Numbered from the stretch's first letter, positions 8,915-18,988 are shown. The stretch: 64,000 nucleotides of DNA from CAXBCP01 sp963977005 (GCA_963977005.1 CAXBMQ010000004.1:124001-188000), one strand, 5' to 3'. Notes: a model not told the origin generated them from the letters alone. Made by a program: numbers and translations.

Positions 8915-10369
8915 TTGAAAATGTCCGGTGCATTGGACTCCGGCCCGTTCAGGGCCGGCCTGTTGTTATTTGGTCTTGTTCTGAGTGCGGCTTTCACTCT
9001 TCCCGTCGCCCATGCGCAGGGAACGGAGTTGTCCGGCCGCGCCAAGGCGGCGGATAAGAACGGCAACGGGGTTATCGACCGTGACGAGGCGGGCGGACCG
9101 CTGAAAAGCAATTTCACCGAGATGGACTGCAATAAATCGGGCACGCTCGACGGGGCGGAGATTCGTGGCTTCTTTACCGGCGAGCCCTGTCCGAAGCCCG
9201 CCGCGGGAGCCTCGAAGACCAACAAGCCCGAGACCGACACGACCGCGACCGACACGAACGCGACCAAACCAGCCGCCGCGCAAGGCGGGAAATCCGGCGG
9301 GCCGCGGGCGCGGGCAGTCCGGGTCGATGCCGTTATTGTCGAACCCAAATCCCAGACCTATCCGGTTATCGGCCGATTGGTCGCACAGCGTACAGGCAAC
9401 GTTGCCGCCCGTATCAATGGCGCCGTCGTTGAAATGAACGCGAATGTCGGCGACCGGGTAAGGAAGGGCGATGTCATCGCTGTTCTGGCGCTTGAACGCC
9501 TGACGGCCCAGCGGGACAAATATGCGGCGGCGCTGGCGACGCGCCGGGCGATGGTGACAACCGCGCAGGCCGAAGCGTCCAAGACCGCGCAGGAACTACG
9601 ACGTATGTCGAACCTGAGAAAATCCTCGGCCTTCTCGCGTGCACGATACGAGGATCTCCAGCGCGACGTGGATGCCCGTCAGGCGACGTTGACGGAACGG
9701 CGGTCTCAGCTGAAGGAGGCGCAGGCCGAACTCGATCAGGCTGCGATCGACCTGTACAACGGCCGAATACGCGCGCCTTACGATGGTGTGGTCAGTGAAA
9801 AACACACCGAAATCGGCGCCTATGTGAATGTCGGCAATCCGGTGGTCACGTTGATCAGCGACACCGAGATCGAAGTCGAGGCCGAAGTGCCGTCTGACCG
9901 TATCGCCGGATTGACGGCAGGAACGGTCGTGAGGTTCCGCCTCGATGACGGGACGGATCACCGGGCAACGGTCCGGTCGGTTATTCCGCGCGAAAACGCC
10001 CGTACCCGTACCCGCCCGGTCCGGTTCACGCCCGCTTTCGGCGAAAAATCGTCGCGTTTTGCGATAAACCAGAGCGTGACCGTCCTGGTACCCATCGGTA
10101 AAATCCAGCAGGTTGTGACGGTTCACAAGGACGCGATCGTGCATCGCGGTGCCGACCGGGTTGTCAGCATTGTCCGGAACGGCAAGGCTTTTCCGCGCCA
10201 GGTGAAGCTCGGCGCGGCGGTGGGTAACCGTTATATCGTCGAAAAGGGGCTGAAGGCGGGCGACCAGGTTGTGACCCATGGCAATGAAACGTTGCCGCCG
10301 GGTGTCGCGGTCCGCATTCTCACCGGCGGACCGCCGCGGGCCAATGGTCCGCAAACGAAAACCAACTAG
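8915..10369 (+). CDS. RND efflux periplasmic adaptor with N-terminal EF-hand pair
   Basis: Periplasmic adaptor (HlyD/MFP family) of 484 aa. A signal peptide or membrane anchor covers residues 1-34 (ends AHA-QG). Two complete EF-hand loops follow: D47, N49, N51, D55, E58 and D71, N73, S75, D79, E82. A Thr/Ala/Pro-rich linker (about 90-125) then leads into the usual barrel-sandwich, coiled coil, beta-barrel and membrane-proximal domains. It should link the RND pump at 10426 to an outer-membrane channel. Calcium-binding EF-hands at the N-terminus are not part of the standard fold. The TTG at 8915 has GGAG 7 nt upstream; ATG 8921 is the alternative. No TolC-type gene is nearby. Confidence 0.88.
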   Translation: MKMSGALDSGPFRAGLLLFGLVLSAAFTLPVAHAQGTELSGRAKAADKNGNGVIDRDEAGGPLKSNFTEMDCNKSGTLDGAEIRGFFTGEPCPKPAAGASKTNKPETDTTATDTNATKPAAAQGGKSGGPRARAVRVDAVIVEPKSQTYPVIGRLVAQRTGNVAARINGAVVEMNANVGDRVRKGDVIAVLALERLTAQRDKYAAALATRRAMVTTAQAEASKTAQELRRMSNLRKSSAFSRARYEDLQRDVDARQATLTERRSQLKEAQAELDQAAIDLYNGRIRAPYDGVVSEKHTEIGAYVNVGNPVVTLISDTEIEVEAEVPSDRIAGLTAGTVVRFRLDDGTDHRATVRSVIPRENARTRTRPVRFTPAFGEKSSRFAINQSVTVLVPIGKIQQVVTVHKDAIVHRGADRVVSIVRNGKAFPRQVKLGAAVGNRYIVEKGLKAGDQVVTHGNETLPPGVAVRILTGGPPRANGPQTKTN

Positions 10370-10425
10370 ACGGTGACAAATCGGGCGGCGCGCCGCGCCG
10401 GACGTCGAAGGAACGGAGCAGGCCG

Positions 10426-13400
10426 ATGAACATAATCCGGCTTTCAATCGAACGGCCCATCGCGATCATCGCGATGGTCCTGATGATCATTCTGTTTGGC
10501 TATGTCGCCCTGCAGCGCATCCCGATCCAGATGGCGCCCGACGTGCGTCAGCCGATCATTATCGTCAAGACAAGCTGGCCGGGTGCTGCCCCGCAGGAGG
10601 TTGAGCGCGAAATCATCAATCCGCAGGAAGATGAGCTGAAAGGCCTGGAAGGCGTCAAGAAAATGACGTCTTCCGCCCAGCGAAACCGCGGTGAGGTCAC
10701 CCTTGAGTTCGGCGCCGAGATCAATTTCGACCGGGCGCTGCTTCTCGTCGCCAACCGTCTCGACCGGGTATCGGGGTATCCGGAAGAAGCGAACGAACCG
10801 GTCCTGTCGACATCGGGTACCGAAGACAACGCGATTGCCTGGTTCATCATCACGCGTCAGGAGGGCAATAACCGGCCCATGATCACCAATGGCGACTTTC
10901 TCGCGGATGTCGTCCAGGAGCGGATCGAGCGGGTCGAAGGCGTTGCCGGCGTCAATATTTTTGGCGAAACCGAACGCGAGATGTCTATCACGATCACGCC
11001 GGAAAGCCTGGCGCGCTACGGGATGACCGTCAGCGAGGTATTGCAGCGCCTTCGCACGGCAAATGCGTCGATCACCGGCGGCGACGTCGAAGAGGGCAAG
11101 CGGCGCTATGTCGTCCGGACAGAGGGCGACCTGAACACGACCCAGCTCGTCGAGGACGTGGTTCTGCGGAGCGACAGCGAGGGCGGCAGCCGCGGTGTCG
11201 GTCGTGTCGTGGTCCGCGATATCGCGAATGTATCCATCGGCTACAAGAAAGCGCAGGCGCGCCTGCGGATGCTCAATCAGCCGGCGCTCGCTTTCAATAT
11301 CACCCGTGAACAGGGCGCGAACGTCATCAAGACGATGGCGACCGTGCGGGAGGTTGTGAAAGACCTCGCCGATGGGCCGGTAAAACGCCAGGGACTGATC
11401 GTCGAGCAGGTTTACGACGAAACAGATTACATCAATTCGTCGATCGACCTGGTGCGCACAAACATTATCTATGGCGGTATTCTCGCGATCATCGTCCTGA
11501 TGATCTTTCTGCGATCATGGCGGCCGACCGCCGTTGTGGCGATGTCGATCCCGGTCTCGGTCGTCGGGTCCTTTGTCGCCATGGCGGTGCTTGGCAGATC
11601 ACTGAACGTGATCAGTCTTGCCGGTATCGCCTTTGCCGTCGGCATGGTGGTCGACGCAGCGATCGTGGTGCTCGAAAATATCTTCAGGCTTCGCCAGGAG
11701 GGCCGCTCACGCGCGGAAGCGGCCTATTACGGGGCGCAACAGGTCTGGCCTGCCGTCCTCGTATCCGCGCTGACGACGGTGATGGTCTTCATTCCGATCC
11801 TGATCATGGACCTGGAGGTCGGACAGCTGTTCCGCGATATCGCCGTGGCGATCTCGGTCTCGGTCATGCTCTCGCTGCTGGTCGCGGTCACACTGATACC
11901 CGCGTTGGCAAACGGGCTTCTGGGCGGGGTGAAAACCGAAATGGGTGGCCTGCGCATTCCGCTGGTCGATGATTTAGCCCGCGGGTTCACGAATTTCTGG
12001 ACGCGCTACGCGCGGTTTGTCGTGAAATACAAAACCATGGCGGTCGCATTTGTCACGCTGATCGTGGTGATCGCGGGTTCGATTTCGATCCTGATCATGC
12101 CGAAGCTGGATTACCTGCCCAAGGGCAACCGCAACCTTGTGTTCGGAATCGTCATGCCGCCCGCGGGCTACAATCTCGATACCAACGAGGGAATTGCGCG
12201 GAATGTGGCGGACGCCACGAAGAAATACTGGTCGCGGGGCGCCTATGCCGAGATCAACAAACCCGAAGACCAGAAGATCGATCGTTTCTTCTACGTTGCC
12301 CGGCTGGGCAGCATGTTCATGGCGGCGACCCACGTGGACCCGCAGAAAGCAGGCGAACTGGAAGCGCTGATTGAAGGACCGGCACGTGCGGAGCCGGGTG
12401 TGTTCGCTTTCATGTTCCAGCCCTCGCTGTTTGGCCGGTCCATCGGGTCGGGGCGTTCCATCGATATCGAGATTGCCGGTCCCGATCTTGAAACGATTTA
12501 CGGCGTCGGTCGCGAGGTTTTCTTTGCTGCGCGCACCGTGCTGCCGCCAAACCAGGGTAACCGGGTGCGCCCGCGACCGGCGTTGACGCTCGGGGAGCCG
12601 GAGGTCCGGATCACACCGGACCGCGTCAGGCTGTCCGACAACGGGCTTTCCGCGCGCGAGCTTGGCGAATCCGTCGATGCCTTCAATGATGGTATCCGCG
12701 TCGCCGAGGTAACGGTTGAAGGCAAGCGGATCGATCTCACCCTGAAGGGGCCGGATCGCGACCGGGAGTCGACGCAGGCGATTCGTTCCTTGCCGGTGGT
12801 GACGTCGGATGGCCGGATCGTGCCGGTGGGCAATCTGGCGGACGTCAGGGAAACGACGGGACCGACGGAAATCCAGCGGATAGACCGGTCGAGGACCATG
12901 ACGGTCAGTGTCAGCCCGAATGACGGCATGCCCCTGGAAGCGGCGGCGGAACTTCTGGAGGAAAAGGTCCTCGGGCCGATCCGGGCGCGCGGTCTGCCCG
13001 AGGGTGTAAGGTTCCGTCTGGGCGGCAGTGCCGACAAGCTCAAGGAAACCTGGAATCACATGCAGCTCGACCTGCTGCTGGCGCTTGTGATCGTCTTCCT
13101 GGTGATGGCGGTGCTGTTCGAGAGCTTTCTATATCCATGGATAGTCATGTTGACGGTGCCGGTCGCCGCGGCTGGCGGTCTGGGCGGACTGGCGTTACTC
13201 AATACCTATGTGGCGCAGTCGCTCGATATGCTCACGATGCTCGGTTTTGTCATCCTGATCGGGATCGTGGTGAATAACGCAATCCTGCTGGTGCATCAGA
13301 CCCTGTTCCATATCCGTGAAGACGGCCTGGACGTGAATACCGCCATCGAGACGGCGACCCGCAACCGCATCCGGCCGATCTTCATGTCCACGCTGACATC

Positions 13401-13608
13401 CGTGTTCGGGATGCTGCCGCTGGTCGCTTTTCCGGGGCCGGGTTCCGAGCTTTACCGCGGACTGGGCGCCGTCGTGCTGGGCGGGCTGTCCCTGTCGGCC
13501 GTGCTCACGATGGCGATCGTCCCACCGATGATGTCGATTACCGTCGGTGTCGTCGAGGGGCGAAAGACGCGCCGGGCGGCACGCGCGGAGCCGGTCGCCG
13601 CCGAATAA
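10426..13608 (+). CDS. RND family efflux pump permease (HAE1-like)
   Basis: Inner-membrane RND permease of 1060 aa with the classic layout: one N-terminal helix, a large periplasmic loop, a six-helix block, a second loop, and a final helix block. The N-terminus IRLSIERPIAIIAMVL and the segments GIAFAVGMVVDAAIVVLENI and GFVILIGIVVNNAILLVHQ are family hallmarks. The DAAIVV segment contributes the proton-relay acidic residue of helix 4. It follows the adaptor gene by 56 bp and is its pump partner. The substrate is unknown. Confidence 0.93.
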   Translation: MNIIRLSIERPIAIIAMVLMIILFGYVALQRIPIQMAPDVRQPIIIVKTSWPGAAPQEVEREIINPQEDELKGLEGVKKMTSSAQRNRGEVTLEFGAEINFDRALLLVANRLDRVSGYPEEANEPVLSTSGTEDNAIAWFIITRQEGNNRPMITNGDFLADVVQERIERVEGVAGVNIFGETEREMSITITPESLARYGMTVSEVLQRLRTANASITGGDVEEGKRRYVVRTEGDLNTTQLVEDVVLRSDSEGGSRGVGRVVVRDIANVSIGYKKAQARLRMLNQPALAFNITREQGANVIKTMATVREVVKDLADGPVKRQGLIVEQVYDETDYINSSIDLVRTNIIYGGILAIIVLMIFLRSWRPTAVVAMSIPVSVVGSFVAMAVLGRSLNVISLAGIAFAVGMVVDAAIVVLENIFRLRQEGRSRAEAAYYGAQQVWPAVLVSALTTVMVFIPILIMDLEVGQLFRDIAVAISVSVMLSLLVAVTLIPALANGLLGGVKTEMGGLRIPLVDDLARGFTNFWTRYARFVVKYKTMAVAFVTLIVVIAGSISILIMPKLDYLPKGNRNLVFGIVMPPAGYNLDTNEGIARNVADATKKYWSRGAYAEINKPEDQKIDRFFYVARLGSMFMAATHVDPQKAGELEALIEGPARAEPGVFAFMFQPSLFGRSIGSGRSIDIEIAGPDLETIYGVGREVFFAARTVLPPNQGNRVRPRPALTLGEPEVRITPDRVRLSDNGLSARELGESVDAFNDGIRVAEVTVEGKRIDLTLKGPDRDRESTQAIRSLPVVTSDGRIVPVGNLADVRETTGPTEIQRIDRSRTMTVSVSPNDGMPLEAAAELLEEKVLGPIRARGLPEGVRFRLGGSADKLKETWNHMQLDLLLALVIVFLVMAVLFESFLYPWIVMLTVPVAAAGGLGGLALLNTYVAQSLDMLTMLGFVILIGIVVNNAILLVHQTLFHIREDGLDVNTAIETATRNRIRPIFMSTLTSVFGMLPLVAFPGPGSELYRGLGAVVLGGLSLSAVLTMAIVPPMMSITVGVVEGRKTRRAARAEPVAAE

Positions 13609-13629
13609 TTCGTGTAGTAAACTGGCTGC

Positions 13630-14379
13630 ATGACCGAAGAAATCCAGACCCTCGCCCGGCTGATCGACGAGGCGAATCGTGTCGTCGTCTTCACCGGAGC
13701 GGGCATTTCGACCGAATCCGGGATTCCCGATTTCCGCAGCCCGACCGGGATCTGGTCGCAGACAACGCCGATATATTTCGACGAATATGTCAGCTCCCCC
13801 GATGCGCGGCGCGAAGCCTGGCGGCGCAAGTTCGAAATCGACAGGGACATGATCGGTGCGGAACCCAATCGCGGTCACCGGGCAGTGGCGAAGCTGGTGC
13901 GTACCGGCAAGGTCAGCGCGGTAATCACCCAGAATATCGATGGGCTGCACCAGGAATCCGGCGTGCCGGACGAAAATATGATCGAACTGCACGGTAACGC
14001 GACCTATGCGACATGTTTGACCTGTTCCACCAGATACGAGCTGGAACCGATCAAGGCTGCTTTTCAGGAAACCGGTACGCTGCCCCAGTGCCTGTTCTGC
14101 GCCGGGATCGTCAAGACGGCAACGATATCGTTCGGTCAGGCGATGCCGCAGGAGCCGATGGAACGTGCGCGGGATGAAACGCTTTCGAGCGACCTGTTCC
14201 TGGCCATCGGCTCTTCGCTGGTGGTCTTCCCGGCGGCCGGCTTTCCCGCCATGGCGAAGAAAAACGGTGCAAAACTTGTGATCCTGAACCGGGATCCGAC
14301 GGATCTGGACGGTATTGCCGACCTGGTGCTCAATCGGGAAATAGGCCCGACGCTGGGCGAAGCGGCAAACGTCAACTAG
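13630..14379 (+). CDS. cobB: NAD-dependent protein deacylase, sirtuin family
   Basis: Sirtuin of 249 aa. NAD-binding GAGIS is at residues 23-27, GIPDFRS at 31-37, QNID at 101-104 and the catalytic His121 in HGN. The zinc site is C129-x2-C132 and C154-x2-C157. It removes acetyl or related acyl groups from protein lysines, using NAD. There is no long N-terminal extension. It starts 21 bp after the RND permease stop and could be read through from that operon. The symbol is assigned by family only. Confidence 0.88.
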   Translation: MTEEIQTLARLIDEANRVVVFTGAGISTESGIPDFRSPTGIWSQTTPIYFDEYVSSPDARREAWRRKFEIDRDMIGAEPNRGHRAVAKLVRTGKVSAVITQNIDGLHQESGVPDENMIELHGNATYATCLTCSTRYELEPIKAAFQETGTLPQCLFCAGIVKTATISFGQAMPQEPMERARDETLSSDLFLAIGSSLVVFPAAGFPAMAKKNGAKLVILNRDPTDLDGIADLVLNREIGPTLGEAANVN

Positions 14380-14410
14380 ATCGACAGCCAAACCGGCCGG
14401 CGATGGTTTT

Positions 14411-15652
14411 TCAGGCGGGTTTCTTCAGGAACATCCTGCTCAGACCGTAGAACGAGCTGAAAAGCTGGTCGAACTGATTTTTGAACGTGTCCCAGTCCGG
14501 TGCGGGGTTTTGCGACGATTGCAGGTCGGCGTGTATCCGGGCCAGCGATCGTTCGCCGTCGGTCAACGCCAGGATCGGCGCCGCCAGGGCGGGCAGCGGT
14601 AATGACAGTTGCACGCCTTCCATGTCGACCTTGAGCGACATGCCGGGTTTGATCTGTGCTGCCAGCGACGGTCCGTCATTATCCCGCATGATCGGAATGG
14701 TGTTCGCAGTGTCGGGAACCGCGAGTGTATTGGTGCGGTTATCGTCCCGGACAGCGTAAAGAATATGGGTTTTCATATTGCCGGCCAGCAGTTCGGCAAA
14801 GGCGCAGCGCTGAACCCAGTTCAGCCCGGACGTGCGTTTTACCAGCTCGGGCGATTTCAGATAGACGCCGGGCTCATACCGGGCGGGGTCGACGAAGTTT
14901 ACCGGTCTCATACCGCCCTGCTGGAGCAGTCCGGCCAGTTCAGGCACGGAATAAGCGCGGTCGCGTCGGTGCAGGAGCAAATCGTAAATGCCGGAATCTC
15001 CCTGGTCGATGTGATCGCCGACATGTGGATTGCGTTTCAGCCAGTTTGACCCCGGCAGGTCTTCCAGAAGCTGGCGGGCGGTGGAAATGCGTTCCGGGTC
15101 CGCCGCATCTCCGGCGATCATCTGCAGCATTGCCTGGGCGTGATAGACGCCGGTCCGACCGAGCGGCGCGTATACCATCATGCCGAGACCGCCTGCCGGT
15201 TTGAGCGCCGCTCTCAGCGCTTTCAGCCCTGCCGCGGGATCTTCGAGGTGGTGGAGCACGCCACAGCAGTCGATGTAATCGAACGTGCCCAGATCGCGCG
15301 TCGAAATGGTCTCGATGGCACCGTGAACGAAGGTCGTATTTGTCAGGCCGCGCGCGTCGATCCTTGCCCTGGCGATCGCCGACGACGCTTCCGAGATATC
15401 GAGGTGAACGATCTCCGCGTCGATACCGGCCGCAGCGTGCTGGGCGGCGAGCATGACCGTGGCGTCGCCGGTGCCGCCGCCGGCAACCAGTATCCGGTAT
15501 GGCGCCGGCGAACCGCGCCGCCCGGCCAGGATGTGGTGCTCGATCTCGGAAATGTGACTGGGCGATCCGGTGATCAGCCGCGTCGCTTCATCGGCAGGAT
15601 TCCGGGGCGGATAGGGGTAGTTTTCGTACTGGCCGCGCAAATCGTCGTTCAT
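14411..15652 (-). CDS. Class I SAM-dependent methyltransferase with C-terminal extension
   Basis: A 413-aa protein. Residues about 45-200 are a Rossmann-type methyltransferase: motif I VAGGGTGDAT, an acidic residue ending strand 2 (VHLDIS), and DYIDCCGVLHHLEDP typical of motif IV. The N-terminus begins LRGQYENYPYPPR, as in methyltransferases associated with tetratricopeptide or 'YENYPYP' families. The C-terminal ~120 residues are not a known catalytic domain to my eye. The target is unknown. ATG 15652 is chosen; an in-frame start at 15685 would add a basic leader and is less likely. Confidence 0.78.
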   Translation of the reverse strand: MNDDLRGQYENYPYPPRNPADEATRLITGSPSHISEIEHHILAGRRGSPAPYRILVAGGGTGDATVMLAAQHAAAGIDAEIVHLDISEASSAIARARIDARGLTNTTFVHGAIETISTRDLGTFDYIDCCGVLHHLEDPAAGLKALRAALKPAGGLGMMVYAPLGRTGVYHAQAMLQMIAGDAADPERISTARQLLEDLPGSNWLKRNPHVGDHIDQGDSGIYDLLLHRRDRAYSVPELAGLLQQGGMRPVNFVDPARYEPGVYLKSPELVKRTSGLNWVQRCAFAELLAGNMKTHILYAVRDDNRTNTLAVPDTANTIPIMRDNDGPSLAAQIKPGMSLKVDMEGVQLSLPLPALAAPILALTDGERSLARIHADLQSSQNPAPDWDTFKNQFDQLFSSFYGLSRMFLKKPA

Positions 15653-15708
15653 ACGCACATTGTTCCTTCTCCTTGCGCGATTCATCCCCGGCTGTAGAAT
15701 CCGGCGCC

Positions 15709-16257
15709 ATGCGTGGATATTTTGGTATCGGAATAGAAGGGGTCAGCAAGCCGATGAATGTCGGCAATCTGGTCAGGTCCGCGCATGCTTTCGGCGCGAG
15801 CTTCGTGTTTACCGTTGCCGCCAATTACGACGTTGCCGCCAGTGGCTCCGATACGTCCGATACCACTGCACAGGTGCCGTTCTACCCATTCGATTCGATG
15901 GAGTCGATGCGGTTGCCCGCCGGGTGTTCGCTGGTCGGCATCGAACTCGATGATACGGCCATCGATCTGCCGAGCTTTCGCCATCCGCGCCGAGCTGCCT
16001 ATGTTCTGGGTATGGAACGTATCGGCCTTAGCGATGCCATGATTGCGTGTTGTGACCATATTGTGAAAATACCGACGAAGTTCTCGCTGAACCTTGCAAC
16101 CACTGGCGGGATCGTGATGTATGACCGATTGCTGTCAATGGGCCGGTTTGCGGATCGTCCGGTGATGGCCGGTGCCCGACCCGAGCCACTGCCCGAGCCC
16201 GTGTTCGGCACACCGGTGATCGGACGGAAAAAGCGGAGTTTGGAAGGAAACCGATGA
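15709..16257 (+). CDS. TrmH/SpoU-family RNA 2'-O-methyltransferase
   Basis: SPOUT methyltransferase of 182 aa. Motif 1 shows NVGNLVRSAHAFGA near residues 17-30, motif 2 VLGMERIGLS, and motif 3 (SAM knot) IPTKFSLNLATTGGIVMYDR. It should methylate a ribose 2'-OH in tRNA or rRNA; the site is not deducible. ATG 15709 (MRGYFGIGIEGV) gives the normal family length. The stop overlaps the start of the IalB-like gene by 4 bp. Confidence 0.85.
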   Translation: MRGYFGIGIEGVSKPMNVGNLVRSAHAFGASFVFTVAANYDVAASGSDTSDTTAQVPFYPFDSMESMRLPAGCSLVGIELDDTAIDLPSFRHPRRAAYVLGMERIGLSDAMIACCDHIVKIPTKFSLNLATTGGIVMYDRLLSMGRFADRPVMAGARPEPLPEPVFGTPVIGRKKRSLEGNR

Positions 16258-16754
16258 AGTTAATCGCTATTGCCCTGATAACCGTGTTTGCGGCGTCTCT
16301 TGCGCCCGCGTCGGCCAGGCAGATTGCCGCCTACAAGGACTGGTCCGCGCATACCGAGGGGAAGGACAAGACAAAGACCTGCTGGATTTATAGCGAGCCG
16401 GTCAAGGACGAGGGGAATTACCGGAAAAGGGGTCGTATATACCTGCTGGTTACACATCGGCCCGGCGAGAAGACGTTCAACCAGGTCCAGTTCACGGCAG
16501 GCTATACCTATAAAAAGGGCAGCGCCGTGCAGGTGACGATCGGTGCCAAGAAGTTCGAACTATTCACCAATGGCGATACGGCCTGGGCGCGGAGCACGAA
16601 GGACGACGCAGATCTCGTGGCCGCCATGCGCGGCGGCGCCCGGATGATCGTCACGGGGCTGTCGTCCCGGGGCACGAAAACGCGGGACACCTATTCGTTG
16701 GCGGGCGTTTCCGCGGCACACAGGGCGATCGGCAAGGCCTGCGGCGTCAACTAA
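16254..16754 (+). CDS. Invasion-associated locus B (IalB)-like periplasmic protein
   Basis: A 166-aa protein with a clear Sec signal peptide (KLIAIALITVFAASLAPASA, cleavage near residue 21). The mature part has the IalB-family pattern: TCWIYSEP, FNQVQFTAGYTYKKGS, FELFTNGDTAWARS, SSRGTKTRDTYSL and a C-terminal Cys. The two Cys residues may form a disulfide. In free-living alphaproteobacteria these proteins are common and not tied to invasion; the function is unknown. It is translationally coupled to the SpoU gene. Confidence 0.82.
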   Translation: MKLIAIALITVFAASLAPASARQIAAYKDWSAHTEGKDKTKTCWIYSEPVKDEGNYRKRGRIYLLVTHRPGEKTFNQVQFTAGYTYKKGSAVQVTIGAKKFELFTNGDTAWARSTKDDADLVAAMRGGARMIVTGLSSRGTKTRDTYSLAGVSAAHRAIGKACGVN

Positions 16755-16816
16755 CGGCGTTTGCCCGCGATCCGCCGACCGATTGCGCTTCGGGCGGCAT
16801 GTTCTAGAATGAGGTG

Positions 16817-18016
16817 ATGGCAATTCCTCACATGAAACGCAACGTGACGCTGCTGGCGCTGTGTCAGGGCTACGCACAGACCTGCGTCACCGTCGTTATC
16901 AGCGTCTCCGCCCTGGCCGCGCTGGCAATCCTCGAAGACAAGTCGCTGGCGACACTGCCGCACGCGTTCATGTGGGTGGCGACCGCATTGGCGGCAACCC
17001 CCGCCTCGATGCTGATGCAACGTCTGGGCCGGCGGAACGGTTTTGCCATCGGCGCGATATTCGGTGTCGCCGGTTGCGCATTTTGTACCTATGGCGTCTA
17101 CGCGGTCAATTTCTGGGTGTTTATCGCCGGTACCTCCTGCATGGGGGCGTTCAACGCCTTCAACCAATACCTGCGGTTTGCCGCCGCGGAAGCGGCGAAC
17201 GATGCGTTCAGACCGAAGGCGATTTCCTGGGTGATCGGCGGCGGCATCATCGCGGCGTTCGTGGGCGGTACCCTGGCGGGCCAGAGCAGCACGTTGCTGG
17301 TGCCGCAATTCCTCGCGAGCTATATCCTCCTCGGTATTTTCCCGATTCTGATGGCGATTACGGTGCAGTTCATCCGTATGCCGGAACCGGATGCGCCCGC
17401 CCGGCCGAAAGCCGAAAAGAAATCGACGGGCCGGCCGCTTGGCGAAATCATGAAACAACCGGCCTTTATCGTGGCGGCAACCGGCACGTCGGTTGCCTGG
17501 GCCGGGATGATTCTGATGATGGCGGCGACCCCGCTATCGATGAAGTTGTGCGGGCTGGAGACCGATGTGCCGTTCGTCATCCAGTGGCACATGTTTGCGA
17601 TGTTCGCACCGTCCTTTATCGCCGGATCGCTGATCATGCGTTACGGTTATCAGAAAGTCGTGATGCTGGGGTTCGTGCTGTTTTTCGGCGGGATCGTCGC
17701 CGGGCTGTCCGGGATTACGGTCGTCCATTTCTTTATTACAAATGTGCTGATCGGCGCCGGCTGGAATTTCATGCTTGTCGGAGCAACCGCTCTTCTCGTG
17801 ACATGCCACACCGAAGAGGAGAAGGGCAAGGTTCAGGGCGCGAACGACACGATTGCCTATGTTCTGGCGGCGATCTCTTCGTTTTTTGCCGGATACCTGC
17901 AGATCGAGTTCGGCTGGAATGCGGTGATGATTGCGATCGTTCCCCAGATTCTCATCGTCGCCGCCGCGGTATGGTGGATGCGCCGGTCACAGACCGCGAC
18001 GGTCGCCGCGCAGTAA
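16817..18016 (+). CDS. Major facilitator superfamily transporter
   Basis: Twelve-helix MFS protein of about 399 aa. The first helix (VTLLALCQGYAQTCVTVVISV) and the MLMQRLGRRNGF segment between helices 2 and 3 fit the family A-motif region. The central cytoplasmic loop is basic (RPKAEKKSTGRP). ATG 16817 is chosen because the purine-rich GAGG precedes it, but GTG 16814 and ATG 16832 are possible. The substrate is unknown. Confidence 0.85.
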   Translation: MAIPHMKRNVTLLALCQGYAQTCVTVVISVSALAALAILEDKSLATLPHAFMWVATALAATPASMLMQRLGRRNGFAIGAIFGVAGCAFCTYGVYAVNFWVFIAGTSCMGAFNAFNQYLRFAAAEAANDAFRPKAISWVIGGGIIAAFVGGTLAGQSSTLLVPQFLASYILLGIFPILMAITVQFIRMPEPDAPARPKAEKKSTGRPLGEIMKQPAFIVAATGTSVAWAGMILMMAATPLSMKLCGLETDVPFVIQWHMFAMFAPSFIAGSLIMRYGYQKVVMLGFVLFFGGIVAGLSGITVVHFFITNVLIGAGWNFMLVGATALLVTCHTEEEKGKVQGANDTIAYVLAAISSFFAGYLQIEFGWNAVMIAIVPQILIVAAAVWWMRRSQTATVAAQ

Positions 18017-18044
18017 CCTTGTATCGCAGACCCCTTGCGGCCTG

Positions 18045-18911
18045 TTAGTGGCGGCCTTCGCGCTTTGCCAGTTGCCATGTGCCGGCAAAGATCACCGCGG
18101 CGCCGACCATCGTCCAGACACCCGGTATCTCGGTAAAAAAGACGTAGGCACCCAGTGCCGTCAGCGGCAGCCGGATAAATTCCATCGGGATGATGACGCT
18201 GGCATCGGCCCGCTTCATGGCCTGGGCGAGGCACATGTGGGCTGTCCACGCGGTAACGCCCATAACCAGGATCAGCGGAATATCGCTGACCGGCGGTGTG
18301 TGCCAGTCCATCGCGGTCGGGATCGCCGAAAACACGATCAGGTAGATATTGAGATTCACCACGATCAGCCGGGCGGGCTCGGTCCGGGACAGCAATTTCG
18401 TACTTATATCGCCGCTCGCATATCCGGCCGCGGACAGAAAGACGACCAGCGCCATGACATCGATCGCCTCCGCGCCGGGGCGCAGGATAATCAGCACACC
18501 GATGAACCCGATTACGACAGCCATCCATCGGGGACGGGTGATCTGCTCGCGCAGGATCATGGCGGACAGGATCAGGCCAAAAATGGGCAGGGTGAAATGC
18601 AGCGCCACGGCCTCTGCCAGCGGCATCTTGGCGACCGCGAAAAACCATGCGGATACGCCGACAAACGTACCGAGACTGCGCATTGCATAGAGCCTGCCCA
18701 GGGAATCCGGCCGGAAAGTGTGCGCCGTTTCCCGCCACACCCGGATAACCATGGGCAGGCCGATCGCCAGGCTGATGACGCTGCGCAGAAATACCTGTTC
18801 GAACGGGGGAATAGTATCCGACAGCGAACGGACGGCGATGATCATTGCCGAAAAGCTCGCCGTGCTTGCCGTCATCCATAAAAGGCCCTGCATGACGGGC
18901 GTCAATTTCAT
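18045..18911 (-). CDS. EamA/DMT family transporter 7
   Basis: EamA protein of 288 aa from ATG 18911 (MKLTPVMQGLLW), ten predicted helices, LIILRPGAEAIDV between repeats. It is separated from the 1.3-7.5 kb EamA cluster by about 10 kb but resembles those proteins in layout. It converges with the MFS gene and diverges from rlmN with a 77-bp gap. The longer in-frame extension to 18995 would overlap rlmN and is not preferred. Confidence 0.86.
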   Translation of the reverse strand: MKLTPVMQGLLWMTASTASFSAMIIAVRSLSDTIPPFEQVFLRSVISLAIGLPMVIRVWRETAHTFRPDSLGRLYAMRSLGTFVGVSAWFFAVAKMPLAEAVALHFTLPIFGLILSAMILREQITRPRWMAVVIGFIGVLIILRPGAEAIDVMALVVFLSAAGYASGDISTKLLSRTEPARLIVVNLNIYLIVFSAIPTAMDWHTPPVSDIPLILVMGVTAWTAHMCLAQAMKRADASVIIPMEFIRLPLTALGAYVFFTEIPGVWTMVGAAVIFAGTWQLAKREGRH

Positions 18912-18988
18912 ATGCGGGCCTTCTGGTGGTCGGCAGCGGATTGCAAGACTTTGGTTGATCGCGCGATGGGTGCGCCTATATTGCCGCC

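Noticed and set aside
13195..14391. 398-codon frame antisense to the sirtuin and the RND permease end
   Set aside because: Clear homology of the sense genes explains the sequence; the antisense frame has no family features.
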